From the NCBI GenBank assembly GCA_029706075.1, contig JAINUG010000213.1, forward strand, positions 62,001 through 126,000: DNA of 64,000 nt, given 5' to 3'. Under the pieces are notes generated by a model. The model was not told where the DNA came from. It searched no databases and saw only the letters and a list, made by a program, of their open reading frames with translations. This stretch comes from Aldrovandia affinis. Its lineage: Eukaryota; Chordata; Actinopteri; Notacanthiformes; Halosauridae. The position numbers and the translations under genes are program-made. Shown here in pieces: positions 23,166 to 41,745 of this stretch; the first letter of the stretch is position 1; every line of letters starts with the position of its first letter.

Positions 23166-24935
23166 ATGGAGGAAAGCAGACTTTCCTCTCCGACGCTACA
23201 CTTGGACCTCGACAATTTTGACAAGAGCAGCGCAGACGGCAGCAGGTATGTCTTGACCAGCCCACGATCTTTGGAAGCGTGCGCAAGACTCGGGGTCAAA
23301 CCAGTGGATCTTTTGCATAAACCTCTGTCCGATTTCGTCGATGATCACCGGCACGTTTCGCTGGGGGAAGTGACTCTGCTTTACGAGGTGTACGCAAAAG
23401 AGCGCCGGAGGCTTTTGCGTCGGTGTCGCGAGGAGAGAGAGAAGATTATCGTGGAGGATAAGGGAAGGAGGAGGTCCTCCGTTAAGAAACAGTCCGCTTC
23501 AAAGACCGTCCTTGAGCAAACGACTGAGAGTCAGAGCTCTAAATCCAAGTCCAGAAAAAACTGTGCTGCTACCGGCTCTGGCAGGAAACTGGGCCAATTA
23601 TTGGCAGACGTGGGCCAGAGTAAATCCGAGAGCAGCGGGGGGTCCTCTTCCGACGATGGAAAGGATCGCGGATCCCTTCGACCGCGGGGCAAGAGCCCGC
23701 GGGAGCTCACGGTCTCCAGCTTGGGGGACCTCAGACACACGCCAGCCACCGAGAGGACGCTGGAGAGGCTGGAGATGGAGGTGAAGAAGGAGATGAGCGT
23801 CACAGTGCCGGCGAAGGACCGCAAGATCGCCGCGCTGATGCTGGTGAAGCACGAGGAGGAGCAGGCGCGCCTGCGGCAGAGGCGGCGCGCGGAGGAGCAG
23901 CGCGAGGAGGCGCGGAGGGAGGAGTGGCAGAGGCGGCGCGCGGAGGAGCAGCGGAGGCGGGAGGGGCTGGAGCGCGGCGACCGGCGGTGGCGGGAGGGGC
24001 TGGAGGCGCGGCGGAGGCGCCGGGAGCAGGAGGAGCAGCTGCGGGCGGCGCGGCGGGAGCGGGAGACGGCGCTGCAGGAGGAGCGCCGCGGGCGGCTGGC
24101 CGAGGAGCAGGGCGCGCGGCGCAGGGCCGGGCGGGAGGAGGCGCGCAAGGAGGCGCAGGAGCGCAAGGGCTACCAGGAGCGCCTGCTGAGGGAGATGGAG
24201 AGGCAGGAGCGCGAGGAGCGAGAGCGGGAGAGCCACACGGCCCGGGAGAAGGAGCGGAGGGCCAGCAGGAGGCGTCTGAGCCAGGAGCGCAGGGGCAGGA
24301 GGCAGACGCAGGAGGAGGGCCGGCGGCAGCGGCTCCGGCACCTCCTCCTAAAGCGGGCGGCGGAGGAGCAGGCGCTGGCCGAGGAGCTGCTGAGGAGGAG
24401 CGCCCTGGAGGACGGGCTGCGGCGCTCCCAGGAGAACCGCGAGGAGGCGGCGGGGGCGCGGCAGCGCGAGCTGAGGGAGCGGGCGGCGCGGGAGGAGAGG
24501 CAGCTGCAGGAGGCGCGTGAGCGCGCCGGCTGGCAGGGGCTGCGGGAGCAGCAGCAGAGGGAGGCGCTGGCACGGCGGAGCGAGGAGAGGCGAGAGCAGG
24601 CCGCGCAGTCGGCGCGGGAGAGGCAGGAGGAGCGCGCGCGACGGGCCCGCGGGGCCAACCGGGAGAAGGAGGGCTCCCACCGGGCGCTCCGGGAAAGGGC
24701 GCGGCAGGAAGAGGAGGGGCTCCGCCTCCAGCTGGAGAGCAGCGTCGCCCGCAAGGAGAGCCGGAGGAAGCAGCTGAGGGAGCGGAAGGAGGCGGCCCTG
24801 GAGGAGGCCCGCAGGGTGGCACGCGCCTCCTTCTGCATGCGGGAGAGGGTGAGGGAGCACACCGGCAGCCGAGCCTTCAACCAGATGGACCTGCAGGCCC
24901 AGCTCTCCGCAAGCCTGGCTCGGGTCAAGCTGTGA
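23166..24935 (+). CDS. ccdc177: Coiled-coil domain-containing protein 177, intronless (589 aa)
   Basis: One uninterrupted ORF. The diagnostic part is the N-terminus: LHLDLDNFD (about residues 11-19) and GSRYVLTSPRSLEACAR (25-41), followed by VKPVDLL, matching the conserved start of vertebrate CCDC177, which is also single-exon in mammals. Residues about 60-100 are basic (EVYAKERRRLLRRCREE). A Ser/Lys-rich linker follows to about 170. From about 195 to the end runs a very long Arg/Glu/Gln-rich coiled coil. Two in-frame ATGs exist (23160 and 23166); the second has A at -3 and G at +4 and fits the better Kozak context, so it was chosen. GC rises sharply in the 3' two thirds, creating long spurious antisense frames. 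Function is not established; structural or cytoskeletal roles are only inferred from the coil. It is shorter than the human protein (about 700 aa). Confidence 0.93.
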   Translation: MEESRLSSPTLHLDLDNFDKSSADGSRYVLTSPRSLEACARLGVKPVDLLHKPLSDFVDDHRHVSLGEVTLLYEVYAKERRRLLRRCREEREKIIVEDKGRRRSSVKKQSASKTVLEQTTESQSSKSKSRKNCAATGSGRKLGQLLADVGQSKSESSGGSSSDDGKDRGSLRPRGKSPRELTVSSLGDLRHTPATERTLERLEMEVKKEMSVTVPAKDRKIAALMLVKHEEEQARLRQRRRAEEQREEARREEWQRRRAEEQRRREGLERGDRRWREGLEARRRRREQEEQLRAARRERETALQEERRGRLAEEQGARRRAGREEARKEAQERKGYQERLLREMERQEREERERESHTAREKERRASRRRLSQERRGRRQTQEEGRRQRLRHLLLKRAAEEQALAEELLRRSALEDGLRRSQENREEAAGARQRELRERAAREERQLQEARERAGWQGLREQQQREALARRSEERREQAAQSARERQEERARRARGANREKEGSHRALRERARQEEEGLRLQLESSVARKESRRKQLRERKEAALEEARRVARASFCMRERVREHTGSRAFNQMDLQAQLSASLARVKL

Positions 24936-26180
24936 GCGGGGCCGCAGACATCAGGGAATTAACTGTTAAGTTAAATTCACTTGTTTAAGAAAAATATCTG
25001 GGCATTTTTCAATTCATGAATTGAATTTCAACGAATTTCCTGAATTGATGATTTGGAGATTTGGAATTGAGATTCTTTTTTTTTTTTAACGACACATGCT
25101 ACTCATGAAAATGTACCATCATGAAAGAATATATTTTGTTCTGAATATTGGTGAAGATATATTTATTTTAAAATGTTCTTTAATCGGCAGGAATTGCACT
25201 GGTGTTTTAATGGGTTAAAGTATTTAATATATTTGAACCAGGTTTGGAATGTAGACTTACTGACATACAGCAATGTGTTTTTGTGCAATGATATAGACAC
25301 ACTGATGCTAGTACCAGGACATAGACACACTCTTCTCTGTAGCAGGGGAAAGTGCACTGGGACACTGGGACATGGATCATAGGCACACTGACCCAGAAGT
25401 ACAGACATACTGACACTAGCAGGAACAGAAGCTAGGCTTAGTTAGCTGTGTTTCCATTGGCGTTTAGAATGTCGATTCCCATTTGTGAATAGCCCAAATG
25501 GAGGCGAGCATTGTCCACAAAAATGGAAAAAGTAGACTTTATAAAATTGTGAATTGGCAAACAGAAAAAAAGCCTAAATTCAGCTAAACCTTACCCTGTA
25601 CTTTGGCTGCATTACAAAAAAATCTATTTTCAGGTGCAAATGATTCATTGAGTCATTGCTGACCATAACACATGGGGCTTGCTCAAGTCATGCGATGCCA
25701 CTTTTCTCGCAAACACGGAAATGATTGTTGCTTTCATGCAAATTGACTTCGATCAATTTAAAAATCCCCATGGAGACATATGTGCATTTGTAAATTCATG
25801 AATTGAATCTGAATTCATTTCCTGAATTGACTGAATTCTAACAGAATTGATCCCAAACCCTATACACTGGCACCGTGACATTGACACGTTCAGCACTTGT
25901 GCTACATTAATGCAGGGAGTGCCAACGTGCCTGGCCTGGAGATTTCTCACAGGCTCTACTCGTCTCTACAGAACTGCAGATCTGCTCTGCCAGATAGATA
26001 TTGGGAAATGCTTCCCTACAGCCACTGGCCCAAGGCAGGCACATTCAATGATATGGATGGAAAAATATATAAATAATGAGCACTGATATTTGATGAGTAC
26101 TTTATGAAATATTAGGGCTGGTCAGCATGCCATATACATTTACATTAACAGCCTCATTTAATTTGACATGGATGAGGCTT
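24936..26180 (+). other. ccdc177 downstream region with short AATTGAATT-type repeats
   Basis: No coding exon seen. Two blocks built from CAATTCATGAATTGAA-like text (about 24995-25080 and 25775-25860) match a third at about 38025-38135, so this is a small dispersed repeat. The end of the ccdc177 transcript is not obvious; a candidate AATAAA lies at about 26714. Confidence 0.4.
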
Positions 26181-26189
26181 ACGTACATG

Positions 26190-26440
26190 TAGCAGTGTGG
26201 CTGTCCACCCCAGGGGGAGGAGGGAGGGAGAGCCGGCACGAGCTTGCCGAGGAGCGGAAAGGTGACTCTGGAAAGACAGGTGCCGAGTTCCGTCTCGTAG
26301 GAGGTGCATAATTACCTCGGGGTGTTAGCTTGTCCCGTGGAGGTGGGCAGCGAGTTCATGGGGGAGGGTGAATCGAAAGAAATAGAGGGTATAATTGGCC
26401 ACCAAATTGGAAGAAAGAAACGGGGGGGAAAAAATAAACA
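26190..26440 (+). mobile_element. SINE family E, 5'-truncated
   Basis: Contains GGCTGTCCACCCCAGGGGGA and the 3' end GGTATAATTGGCCACCAAAT followed by TGGAAGAAAG and an A/T-rich stretch. The tRNA-like head is missing. Confidence 0.6.
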
Positions 26441-27726
26441 AATTCAATTTTTTTATTATTTTTTTAAAGACAGCATATTTCCTTCATATTTATTGAATAT
26501 AGATAGTACTGTATGAAAGTTATATTGTTCAGCAGCAGACTGAGCTGCTTGTGTGAAACTCACAATAATGAACATTACATCACCGATCACAAAGGTTAGA
26601 TGCACTTTTGAAAGATTAGATGCACCTATTTGAATGTGATTTAATTTTATGTAGTATTTAATCCGTCATGTATTTATCTATAGAATCATTTATATTTTCA
26701 TATTTTTTAAGTCCAATAAATGCGTTTTTCTTGTAAATCTGTTTTCTGCGTTTCTACAGTATTTCTTCAGAATACAGCAACATCGCATTTTGAACATAGT
26801 CTAGTATGCCTGTTGCTTTAGAGAACATGAACTTGACGATACATGTAGGCTATTCGTAATGTGCAAATCAAACAGGACCACGTTTTACTTCATAACAATC
26901 ATAGGACAGACAACTCAATTTCTCAAACAGTCTAATTTTGTACTCTGTTTAACCTGCGTTTTAGCTCAAGGGAAAGCTGCATAATTTTTATCATGACAAA
27001 TGTAAAGGCAGTTCAGGATTATTTTGCAACATCTCAGGGTGGTGAAGAAGGCAACAAAATGGCATGTAAAAATGGCATGCCTATTCAAACAATGTTAACA
27101 GAAAACACAATAGTTTTACGGATCATATGTTAATTGCACATTGTCTATATTAACAGTTTTCCATTAGCTCCAGGCAATGGTCAGTGATTTGCAGTCCAGC
27201 ATGTGTCCCAAGGAGAGCCACACTCCACCATACGCGCTGCCCGAACGCCCCAGGCTCAACCTGCTGCGGACATGTTGATGTGAAATAGAATAGATTGGAA
27301 TGACTTTATTGCTCACCCGGCAGTGGAAAATTGTCTCTGATTTCATTCAATTCGAGAAAATGCTGAATACATGCATGCATGCATGCAGACCTACATAACA
27401 TGACTGCCTGTCTACGACATCTGTAGACATGGACAGTAGAAGCACTGGCCTAATATAAAGGAAAATATCTGTCCACCCTGAATACTTATACTTCAGCTGT
27501 CAGCCTGCCCTAAGGCCTGTCTGCTATGTATTCACGACAGACATGGCATTGTGGTTTTATGTATGAATGTTATGTTTTCTCCATGTTTATGCACCTATGG
27601 TTAGCATTGCATAACCAGTAGAGGATACCCTTGAACACTACAGCGTGTGCCTGGACAAGGTGCTTATCTGCACTGTTCACTCTTACCCCGAGAGCCACAG
27701 GGTGCGTTGTTTTTGTTTTCACATCA
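26441..27726. other. Intergenic, nothing recognised
   Basis: AT-rich sequence without gene, repeat family or RNA that I can identify, apart from a short (ATGC)n run near 27372-27388. Confidence 0.5.
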
Positions 27727-27740
27727 AAATCAGCGACCAG

Positions 27741-28130
27741 GGGCCTCCCGCGTGGTCCAGTGGTTACAACGTCCGACGCTGGCCACGGAGACCGGGGTTC
27801 AATTCCCCGTCTCGCCAAGTGTCGGCTTTGGCCGGGAGTGCCACCAGGGGGAGGCGATTGGCTGTCCGCCCCAGGGAGGGGGGAGGGAAGCCGACGTGAC
27901 GTTCGCTGCGTATAAGAGTGGCCCTGTAAGTACCGGGGTTCGGTCGACGGCTGGGCGAGTGACGTCTCGGAAGAGGCGTCACTTCGCTCTCGTCACTACC
28001 GGTCGCAGGACTACGGCAGCGAACTCACATTACTAGGGGGGGATTGACGTAAAAATAGCGGGTCTAATTGGCTACCAAATTGGGAGAAAATGGGATAAAA
28101 TCTGAAAAAATGTAAAAACAATTTTTAAAA
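27741..28130 (+). mobile_element. SINE family E, full length, with 14-bp target-site duplication
   Basis: The head is GGGCCTCCCGCGTGGTCC ... GGGGTTCAATTCCCCGTC, the middle GGCGATTGGCTGTCCGCCC, and the tail TAATTGGCTACCAAATTGGG then A-rich. Flanked by AAATCAGCGACCAG at 27727-27740 and again at 28131-28144, a clear signature of target-primed integration. Confidence 0.92.
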
Positions 28131-28489
28131 AAATCAGCGACCAGTTCAGTGCCCAAGAAACCAGGCGAGGTCGGGCAACTGAGCAATTAAAGCAGCTGCT
28201 TCAGACAGTCAAGTGCTGAGTGACAATGAAAGGCTGCCTGCATGCCTCTGCAGCTCCCCAAGGCCAAGAGTGAACCCCCCGCTCCCAATCCGTGACGAGG
28301 TTTACATTTCTGTATATTAACATCATCATAGATTTTATTTTAGTGTCTAAAAAATGAGCAAATCTGACAATGCGATGTAATACCTTTCAGCCTTACCTAC
28401 CAATTCTGTTAAAGAAGAGATGGCAGTGTGTGGTGGAATCAAATTACATTAAGTACCTTAAAGAGAAAGCATTACTGCCATCCGTACTG

Positions 28490-28806
28490 TGGCACACACA
28501 CACTGACAAATGTGTGCAGACACACACACACACTGACAAATGTGTGGACACAGACACCCACACACACACAGGCTCATACACACACACACTGACAAACGTG
28601 TGCAGACACACACACACACACACACAAACGTGTGCACAAACACACTGACACATGCACATACACACTGACAAATGTGTGAAGACACACACACACACACACA
28701 CAAACGTGTGCACAAACACACTGACACATGCACATACACACTGACAAACATGTACACAGATACAGACAGGCACACACAGACAAGCGTGCGCACCGACACA
28801 CACACA
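28490..28806 (+). repeat. CA-rich minisatellite
   Basis: Interleaved (CA)n with CACTGACAAATGTGTG-type units, about 35-60 nt higher-order spacing. Long frames on both strands here (Cys/Val-rich or Thr/His-rich) are artefacts. Confidence 0.9.
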
Positions 28807-29196
28807 TTTAAAGTATGTGAGCCTGCCCTGCGTAAGCTTATTAAACCAGCCTGACGGTGACGCGAGAGACAGAAGTGTGACCTGCCTCAGGCCAGACGAC
28901 CTAGTTACTGCATAAAGATCTCTCTGTGGATCTCGCCAGCTCTGTCCTGGAAACCCTCTCTCTTATCTGGTAGGGCCTGGATCTGCCATGTGCTGTGTGA
29001 TGCCAATGCCAAGTGACTTATGCCCCTGGTGTGTAGTCTTAAGTGGGTACTAATCGATGATACTAAACTCATGCGTGTAATAGCACAAAATTTGATTCCA
29101 AAAACTCCTGTGCAGTTCTAGTACAGGCATAAACTAAGAGACCCCTAATAGGCCCATGACTGTAATTTGAGACGGAAGGACTGGTTTTGACCCTCT

Positions 29197-29346
29197 AGGT
29201 ACATATTCATAAATCTTCTCAGAATAGCAGTGCTGATCTAGGATCAGTTTTGCTTTTTGGCTCATAATGGATAATGTTAGGGTATGGACAGTGGAAACCT
29301 GATCCTAGATCAGTACTCCCACTGAGACACTATGAATACGGGGCCT
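29197..29346. mobile_element. Palindromic MITE
   Basis: The left half (ATATTCATAAATCTTCTCAG ... TGCTGATCTAGGATCAG) and the right half (CTGATCCTAGATCAGTACTC ... ATGAATACGGGGCCT) are imperfect inverted repeats of about 48 nt around a short centre. No coding capacity; superfamily not resolved. Confidence 0.7.
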
Positions 29347-30271
29347 GGCCTGATATTTATACTCACGACTCATATACTGTTATGAGGTCATACTATTTCC
29401 TCATAAGCATTAGCCTCACTTGTCAGGCTCAATCTTACGGTACAGTGAGCCTGAGACTGACCAGGTTGACAATGATGTGAGATAAGTCCACCCCAACTTC
29501 CAGCAATGTGCTTTGCTAATAAACCCAATGGGTCAGTTAATTCTCCAATTGGGAGGTGGCATTTCAACTCAACTCAACCATTGACCTATAACATAATGCT
29601 ATCTGAAACTTGGTAGAGCCAATCAGATTGCAGGACACACGTCTCACAAACCAAGTCCCATTTCCAGACACTAGAGGGGGGTGGGGTCGAGACTACATAA
29701 GCGGCAACTTCTGAGCGGTAAAGGGGACACGCCTGACAGGAATAACTTGACACAATCTGCCCCACATCTCCTTCAGTAAGAGTTTCAGTCAGCGGCTTGT
29801 CAGCCGCAGGTGCAATCGCAGGCAAAGCCGCATGTCAACTCCAGGAGGTGTTGAGGAGCAGAACAGCAGCAGAACAATTACCAAACTAATCGGACTCCTG
29901 TATACAAAATTGTATACAGAATTCCATTTGTGTGGATTTTCTTAATACACACAACTTCTGCGCCCGAGAACGTCAGGGCACTGAGAACGCGGGTTTGCCG
30001 CTGGACTCTTGGCTGATCGGGCGACTGTGTGCGGTGCAACACCGATTCTTAAATGTGTCAATCGCTGCCTCTGGTTACAGCTCACCAAACGGGAGCAAGT
30101 GTATACAATTTTCATTTTTGCACACTGGTTTTCTTCAAGCATGCAAATATATTTGGGAAGAAAATGGAAAATTGTTTGTTTTTAGTTCATTTAATGGCGT
30201 GTTAGTATTAAGGCACTTGATTGCACAGGTCCAAAAATAATTACTATGAGGTGGACAATGTCTGAGGTCAA

Positions 30272-30706
30272 TGTAGCGGGTGTGCTCTGGTACGTGAGCG
30301 TCCGCTACAGAAAGTGACGTGTATAAGAGTGCGATTAGTTCCCAGAGTTGGAGACTTGAGTCTTTAGCTCGGCGAGCTTAATCGCTCTCTTGTCGCGTCG
30401 AGATCCCTCGGTTCGAAACTCGCTGCGGGCAGAACCAGCTCCGTTACATTGGTGCCGTGACTCGGATAATACAGCTGATGGCAATCGGTTGGGCCGTGGT
30501 TGCTGCCGCAGGAGTTTCGAGGGGGAGAATGTAGCGGGTGTGCTCTGGTACGTGAGCGTCCGCTACAGAAAGTGACGTGTATAAGAGTGCGATTAGTTCC
30601 CAGAGTTGGAGACTTGAGTCTTTAGCTCGGCGAGCTAAATCGCTCTCTTGTCGCGTCGAGATCCCTCGGTTCGAAACTCGCTGCGGGCAGAACCAGCTCC
30701 GTTACA
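30272..30706 (+). mobile_element. Miniature LTR retrotransposon (TRIM-like), 435 bp, two 177-bp LTRs
   Basis: LTR1 30272-30448 and LTR2 30530-30706 both start TGTAGCGGG and end CTCCGTTACA. They differ by one base by eye. The 81-bp interior holds a primer binding site (TGGTGCCGTGACTCGGAT, 30450-30467) one base after LTR1 and an 11-purine tract (GAGGGGGAGAA, 30519-30529) directly before LTR2. Each LTR carries TGACGT just upstream of GTATAAGAG. No gag or pol. No clean target-site duplication (left flank GTCAA, right flank TCATC). Confidence 0.9.
30450..30467 (+). promoter_or_regulatory. Primer binding site, tRNA-His type
   Basis: TGGTGCCGTGACTCGGAT is complementary to the 3' end of vertebrate tRNA-His (ATCCGAGTCACGGCACCA), from memory of that tRNA. 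Its position, one base inside the 5' LTR, is exactly where reverse transcription is primed. Confidence 0.85.
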
Positions 30707-31896
30707 TCATCACAGTTTTAGTTCAGATTTTCTACTGCACCGGAGCACCGTCTGTATCCACGTGCAGCGGCGTCATTTCAGCAAAAGCTAAGGTGTGGCG
30801 CAGTGACGTCACGTAAAATATATTGTGTCGATAATGGGTGAAAAGGTCAACGGTAAAACTATCTGAGCTCACCGCTTGGCCAATAAAAGTATCAATTAAC
30901 AGCCATACCTTGCCATAGCCAACTGACGCCCGTGTGAACTCCGGCCGCATATTAATTATTACATAATCAACTAAATATTCCATTCCAAAAACAAAAAAGG
31001 TTAATACCATTGTTGGATAAGAGTAAAACTAAAAAAAATTCAATTCACAGTGCCTTCAAACACCATTGAATGTGCACACATTGTAATCACCTGTAGCTAC
31101 TGTTCACATCAGCCGTTCAGTAGTGGAGAAAAATGTGACATTTCGAAATCTTGGTAAATATACATTGTGAAAACTGAATTCACTTTTTGTTGCACTTATG
31201 AAGGCAACATCTAATCCCCTGAAACAAAACCTTACGAGAAAAACAAATAATAGATAGACACAGATGGAAATTCTATTCAGAAAATAGTATTTCCATAATA
31301 CTACTACAAATCGACTGAGGCTACATGGCTACCCAGTCATCAATATGCTATTACAATATTATCAGTGTTTTGGTGATCTTTTCATAATGAATTCTAATGA
31401 CCATTTGAATACTATGTATTTTTACAGTTACTGCAATGGGGTTACCAGGAAAGAACTACAGTAAATATCTGTACCACAATTTGAACAATAAATACCTTAA
31501 GCATCATGTCAGTCTGTCAATTTGTTTGGCAAACAAAAAAAAACAAAAAAAACTTGCATCAGGCAAAAATAAATGATTATTTTTTATGTTCATAAAGCCC
31601 CAAGAACCAAGGAAACAAAACATTACAGAAGTGGGAATCTCCCAAACTCACGTTTAAAAAATAAAATCTCTTCAGCAACTCAACTCTGCATTTAAAAGTG
31701 TGGTGTGAGCAGCCCTCTAAACTATGGACACATATCAAACGTTTGCCCTTGACAAACAGGACACGCTTGTCTGTTGTGTTTCCAGCTGACAATCCTCCCT
31801 CTTGAATAGGATCCTGACAGCAGGCAGGGAGTCACTCAGGCACTCCGAGCAAACATAGCGCGCTCGTGCTGTCAGCAGCCGGTCGGGCGGGCGGAT
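30707..31896. other. Intergenic / slc39a9 3' side; nothing recognised
   Basis: AT-rich sequence following the slc39a9 stop codon on the minus strand; it probably includes the 3'UTR. I could not place a convincing minus-strand polyadenylation signal. Confidence 0.4.
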
Positions 31897-38934
<7,038 letters not shown>

Positions 38935-39480
38935 GGCTTGCAATTGTACGCAGTCCAAGATAAATTAGAAAGCGAGATAGCTACTGAAGTTAGCTATTTA
39001 TTTCCATATTATCTCCAGGAATATCAACTGAAAAACAGCAACATGCCAGTGCCTCTTGAAACGCACTGCTGCATAAAGACATCAAATGTGTAAGTCAAGA
39101 AAGAAAGAAACGCAATTACATAAATGCTATGTTCAGTTCATTGAAGGCATAGGGGAACCTTTCCACGTCGCCAAATACTATAGCTCTCGCAATGGGAGTT
39201 TGACCGCTTTTAGTACCCTACCCTACTTTGAAACAACCACAATGGCTGTATAACCTCCCAGTGTTCACACTGAGAATTACAAGAAATATATACGTCTATG
39301 CAAGTACCAGAGCCAGAACACGCAAGTCATCCTAAAAACATGTGATCGTAGTTTTTTTGGACAATCATTTTTTGTACAATAAGACCCATCTCGTTCATGC
39401 GAAATGATCAGTTTCAGTTAGTTGAAATGGAATTTAAAAAGAATATTGCTTTATGTTTTACTGAGAAATAATGTAAAGGG
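38935..39480 (-). other. slc39a9 upstream region
   Basis: The sequence 5' of the slc39a9 start codon; it must hold the 5'UTR and core promoter, but no decisive promoter element was recognised. Confidence 0.3.
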
Positions 39481-40604
39481 AGAAGAAAGGAACCTCTCCC
39501 AAGTGCATTCACACCAGGCCCGCCCCCAGCTGTCTGAGACAGGGGGGCCGAGTGGCATTTGGGGGGGGCAAAATACCATTAAGGAAATACTATCAACCAA
39601 CGTTTGTTTTTCAGTTAAGAGAATATATAAAATATGTAATAACCATGGTTATCACGACCTAAACTAATTTAAAGATGAACTTACATACAGTGAATTTGTT
39701 TTTCATGATGTCAAGTTTTATAAAATGGACAACAGCTTGTGATGAAAAGTTTCAATACCTGGACTTGACAGATAGCTCCTGCAGGAGGTGGAAGGGGGTA
39801 GGCTGAGGCTCATGCAGGAGATGGAAGGAGTGGAGATGAAAATGCCTGTGATAATAATTATGTTTCATAAAGGTGATCATGTTGTACAGAAGAGATGCAC
39901 ACTTCATTCAACATTCAGTATATATTCTAATCAGCCTACTAGCTTAAATGACTTACCGTAATTAAACCTGTGCTTATATGACTTACCGTAAATAAACCTA
40001 TGCTTATAGGCCCAAATCCTAACTTGAGATACGTGCATGCAAGTTGAGTTTCGCACAAATCCTGTGTGCATGTGTCTGAAGTAAGGATTCTGCCCAGTCA
40101 CTATATAACATCAATCCATTTAATTATCATATAATAACCATTTTTATAACAAACAAAAATCATAACAAAAACTTACAGATCAAATGGTCTTTGTATTTTT
40201 CTGTTCTTGTTTTGTTTTTAATATGCTGCTGTTCTGATGACAGATGCCCCCTTTCTGACTCTCATTTCCATTCATTTAATCAGTGTTCGAACAGTGAACT
40301 GTTTCTTGAAATGCAAAAGTTGAACTTTTAATTAATATTTGAAAAATGCATTAATATTTATTTGTTTTAACTTAACAGTAATTAATAAATTGAGAAGAAC
40401 ATACAAAGTTAAAACATCTGAGATTGCAGAAAGGCTCTGACAAGCTTAATATAGCTAACAAGCATGCAGCCTAACTCAAAGCATCAGCTTTCTGTTTCTT
40501 GAGGAGAAGACCCTCACAAAGTCATCCATGTTAAGATTCTGAGTGATTGCTTTTTCATTGGCCAAAATAAATAGATATTAATTCCGGTCATGGAGCATAG
40601 AGCA

Positions 40605-41745
40605 TCATAAGGGCGTAAGAGCTCTTGACAGAGTAGAGAAGGAGTTCTCACATGAGGAATTTGAAACACCAACCACAAGGGCAGACACATAGATCTTATG
40701 TAGCACTGGAAACACATCTTTGTATTCTTGCAGATATTTGCATAAAGTGAAGCAGTCAGCATTATCTAGTAAATTTTTCAACAGCATTGGTTTTGCTACA
40801 AGAATTTCATGCTCCATTTTAGTTTTTGATACACTGCTAATCACATGAAGGGGCCCTAAGATAGTGGCATCTAGAAATGTACCAGAATTTGGCAGTAGAC
40901 AAGAGAAAGCCTTCATCAAATCCAAGCTCTTCTTTGAAAATCTGCTCTCCATCTCTGACAAAGCCCTGTCTAAAATGTTCAGCATTTGCCTCCTTAGAGT
41001 CAGACAGCTCCCGGTTGCAGTGGAATTCCCTGAATCACAATGTCCAATTGTAGAAAGCACAACAGAGTCAACTAAATTTGTACTCATGATTCTCTGGCGT
41101 TTCGATGGAGGCTCATTTGTAGCATCACCACAATATTTCGCCAAAATACTTTCTTCTCTGCGAAGAGTTTTCAATGATTCCACTGATGCTTCAATTATCT
41201 CACTAGCTCTGCACAAACAGACTGTGACTGCAGAATCACATTAGCAGGCTTCAAAATGCAAAGAAGATGCACCAAAAATGTGCCAATGTCAAAGAACCTG
41301 TGTTTCTTGATCTGCCAGATGCCTACATCTACGGAGGCACCATCATCATCTGAAACATTTGACAAAATGTCATGTATCAGATCCTCATTGTCAACCACAC
41401 ATTTGGTCACCTCATAAAGTCTATAAAATCTCTAACAATCTCTTCAGTGAGAGGCAGCTGTATTTCAGTGTAACGTAATGGTGGTGGAAGAAGGAGTAGA
41501 GTGAACTGGATAAATCAAAAAACCTTTTAGCACATGGTTCGCTCTGAATGGCATGTACTGGAGCTGGTGATTATAGCAGTGAATGTAAGGAATGTACCTG
41601 CCCAGTCTTTTCTGTATTATAGCCTGCACACCCCCTTTAATGCCACTCATCACAGATGCCCCATCATAGCACTGGCTGGTGATATTGTCTGTGCTGAAAC
41701 TTGTCTCTGTAAGCTGGTTCAAGATTTCTGTGGAAGGCCACACAA
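40605..41745 (-). pseudogene. hAT-family (ZMYM1/DUF4371-like) transposase remnant
   Basis: On the minus strand, 41740-41500 reads SQCYDGASVMSGIKGG, VQAIIQKR and IPYIHCYNHQL, typical of the DUF4371/hAT RNase-H fold. Then, in shifted frames, 41410-41250 (VDVGIWQIKKHRFF) and 41216-40605 follow, ending in SNSSCENSFSTLSRAL, the hAT dimerisation signature. Frame changes near 41460 and 41230, and loss of everything N-terminal to 41745, mark it as dead. Related non-coding sequence may extend to about 39500. Confidence 0.85.

Noticed and set aside
23531..24822. Long minus-strand ORFs (up to 340 aa) across ccdc177
   Set aside because: Ala/Pro/Ser- or Leu-rich shadows produced by the GC-rich sense codons; no recognisable domain.
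28444..28854. Cys/Val-rich ORFs of 77-119 aa
   Set aside because: Translation of a CA-rich minisatellite.
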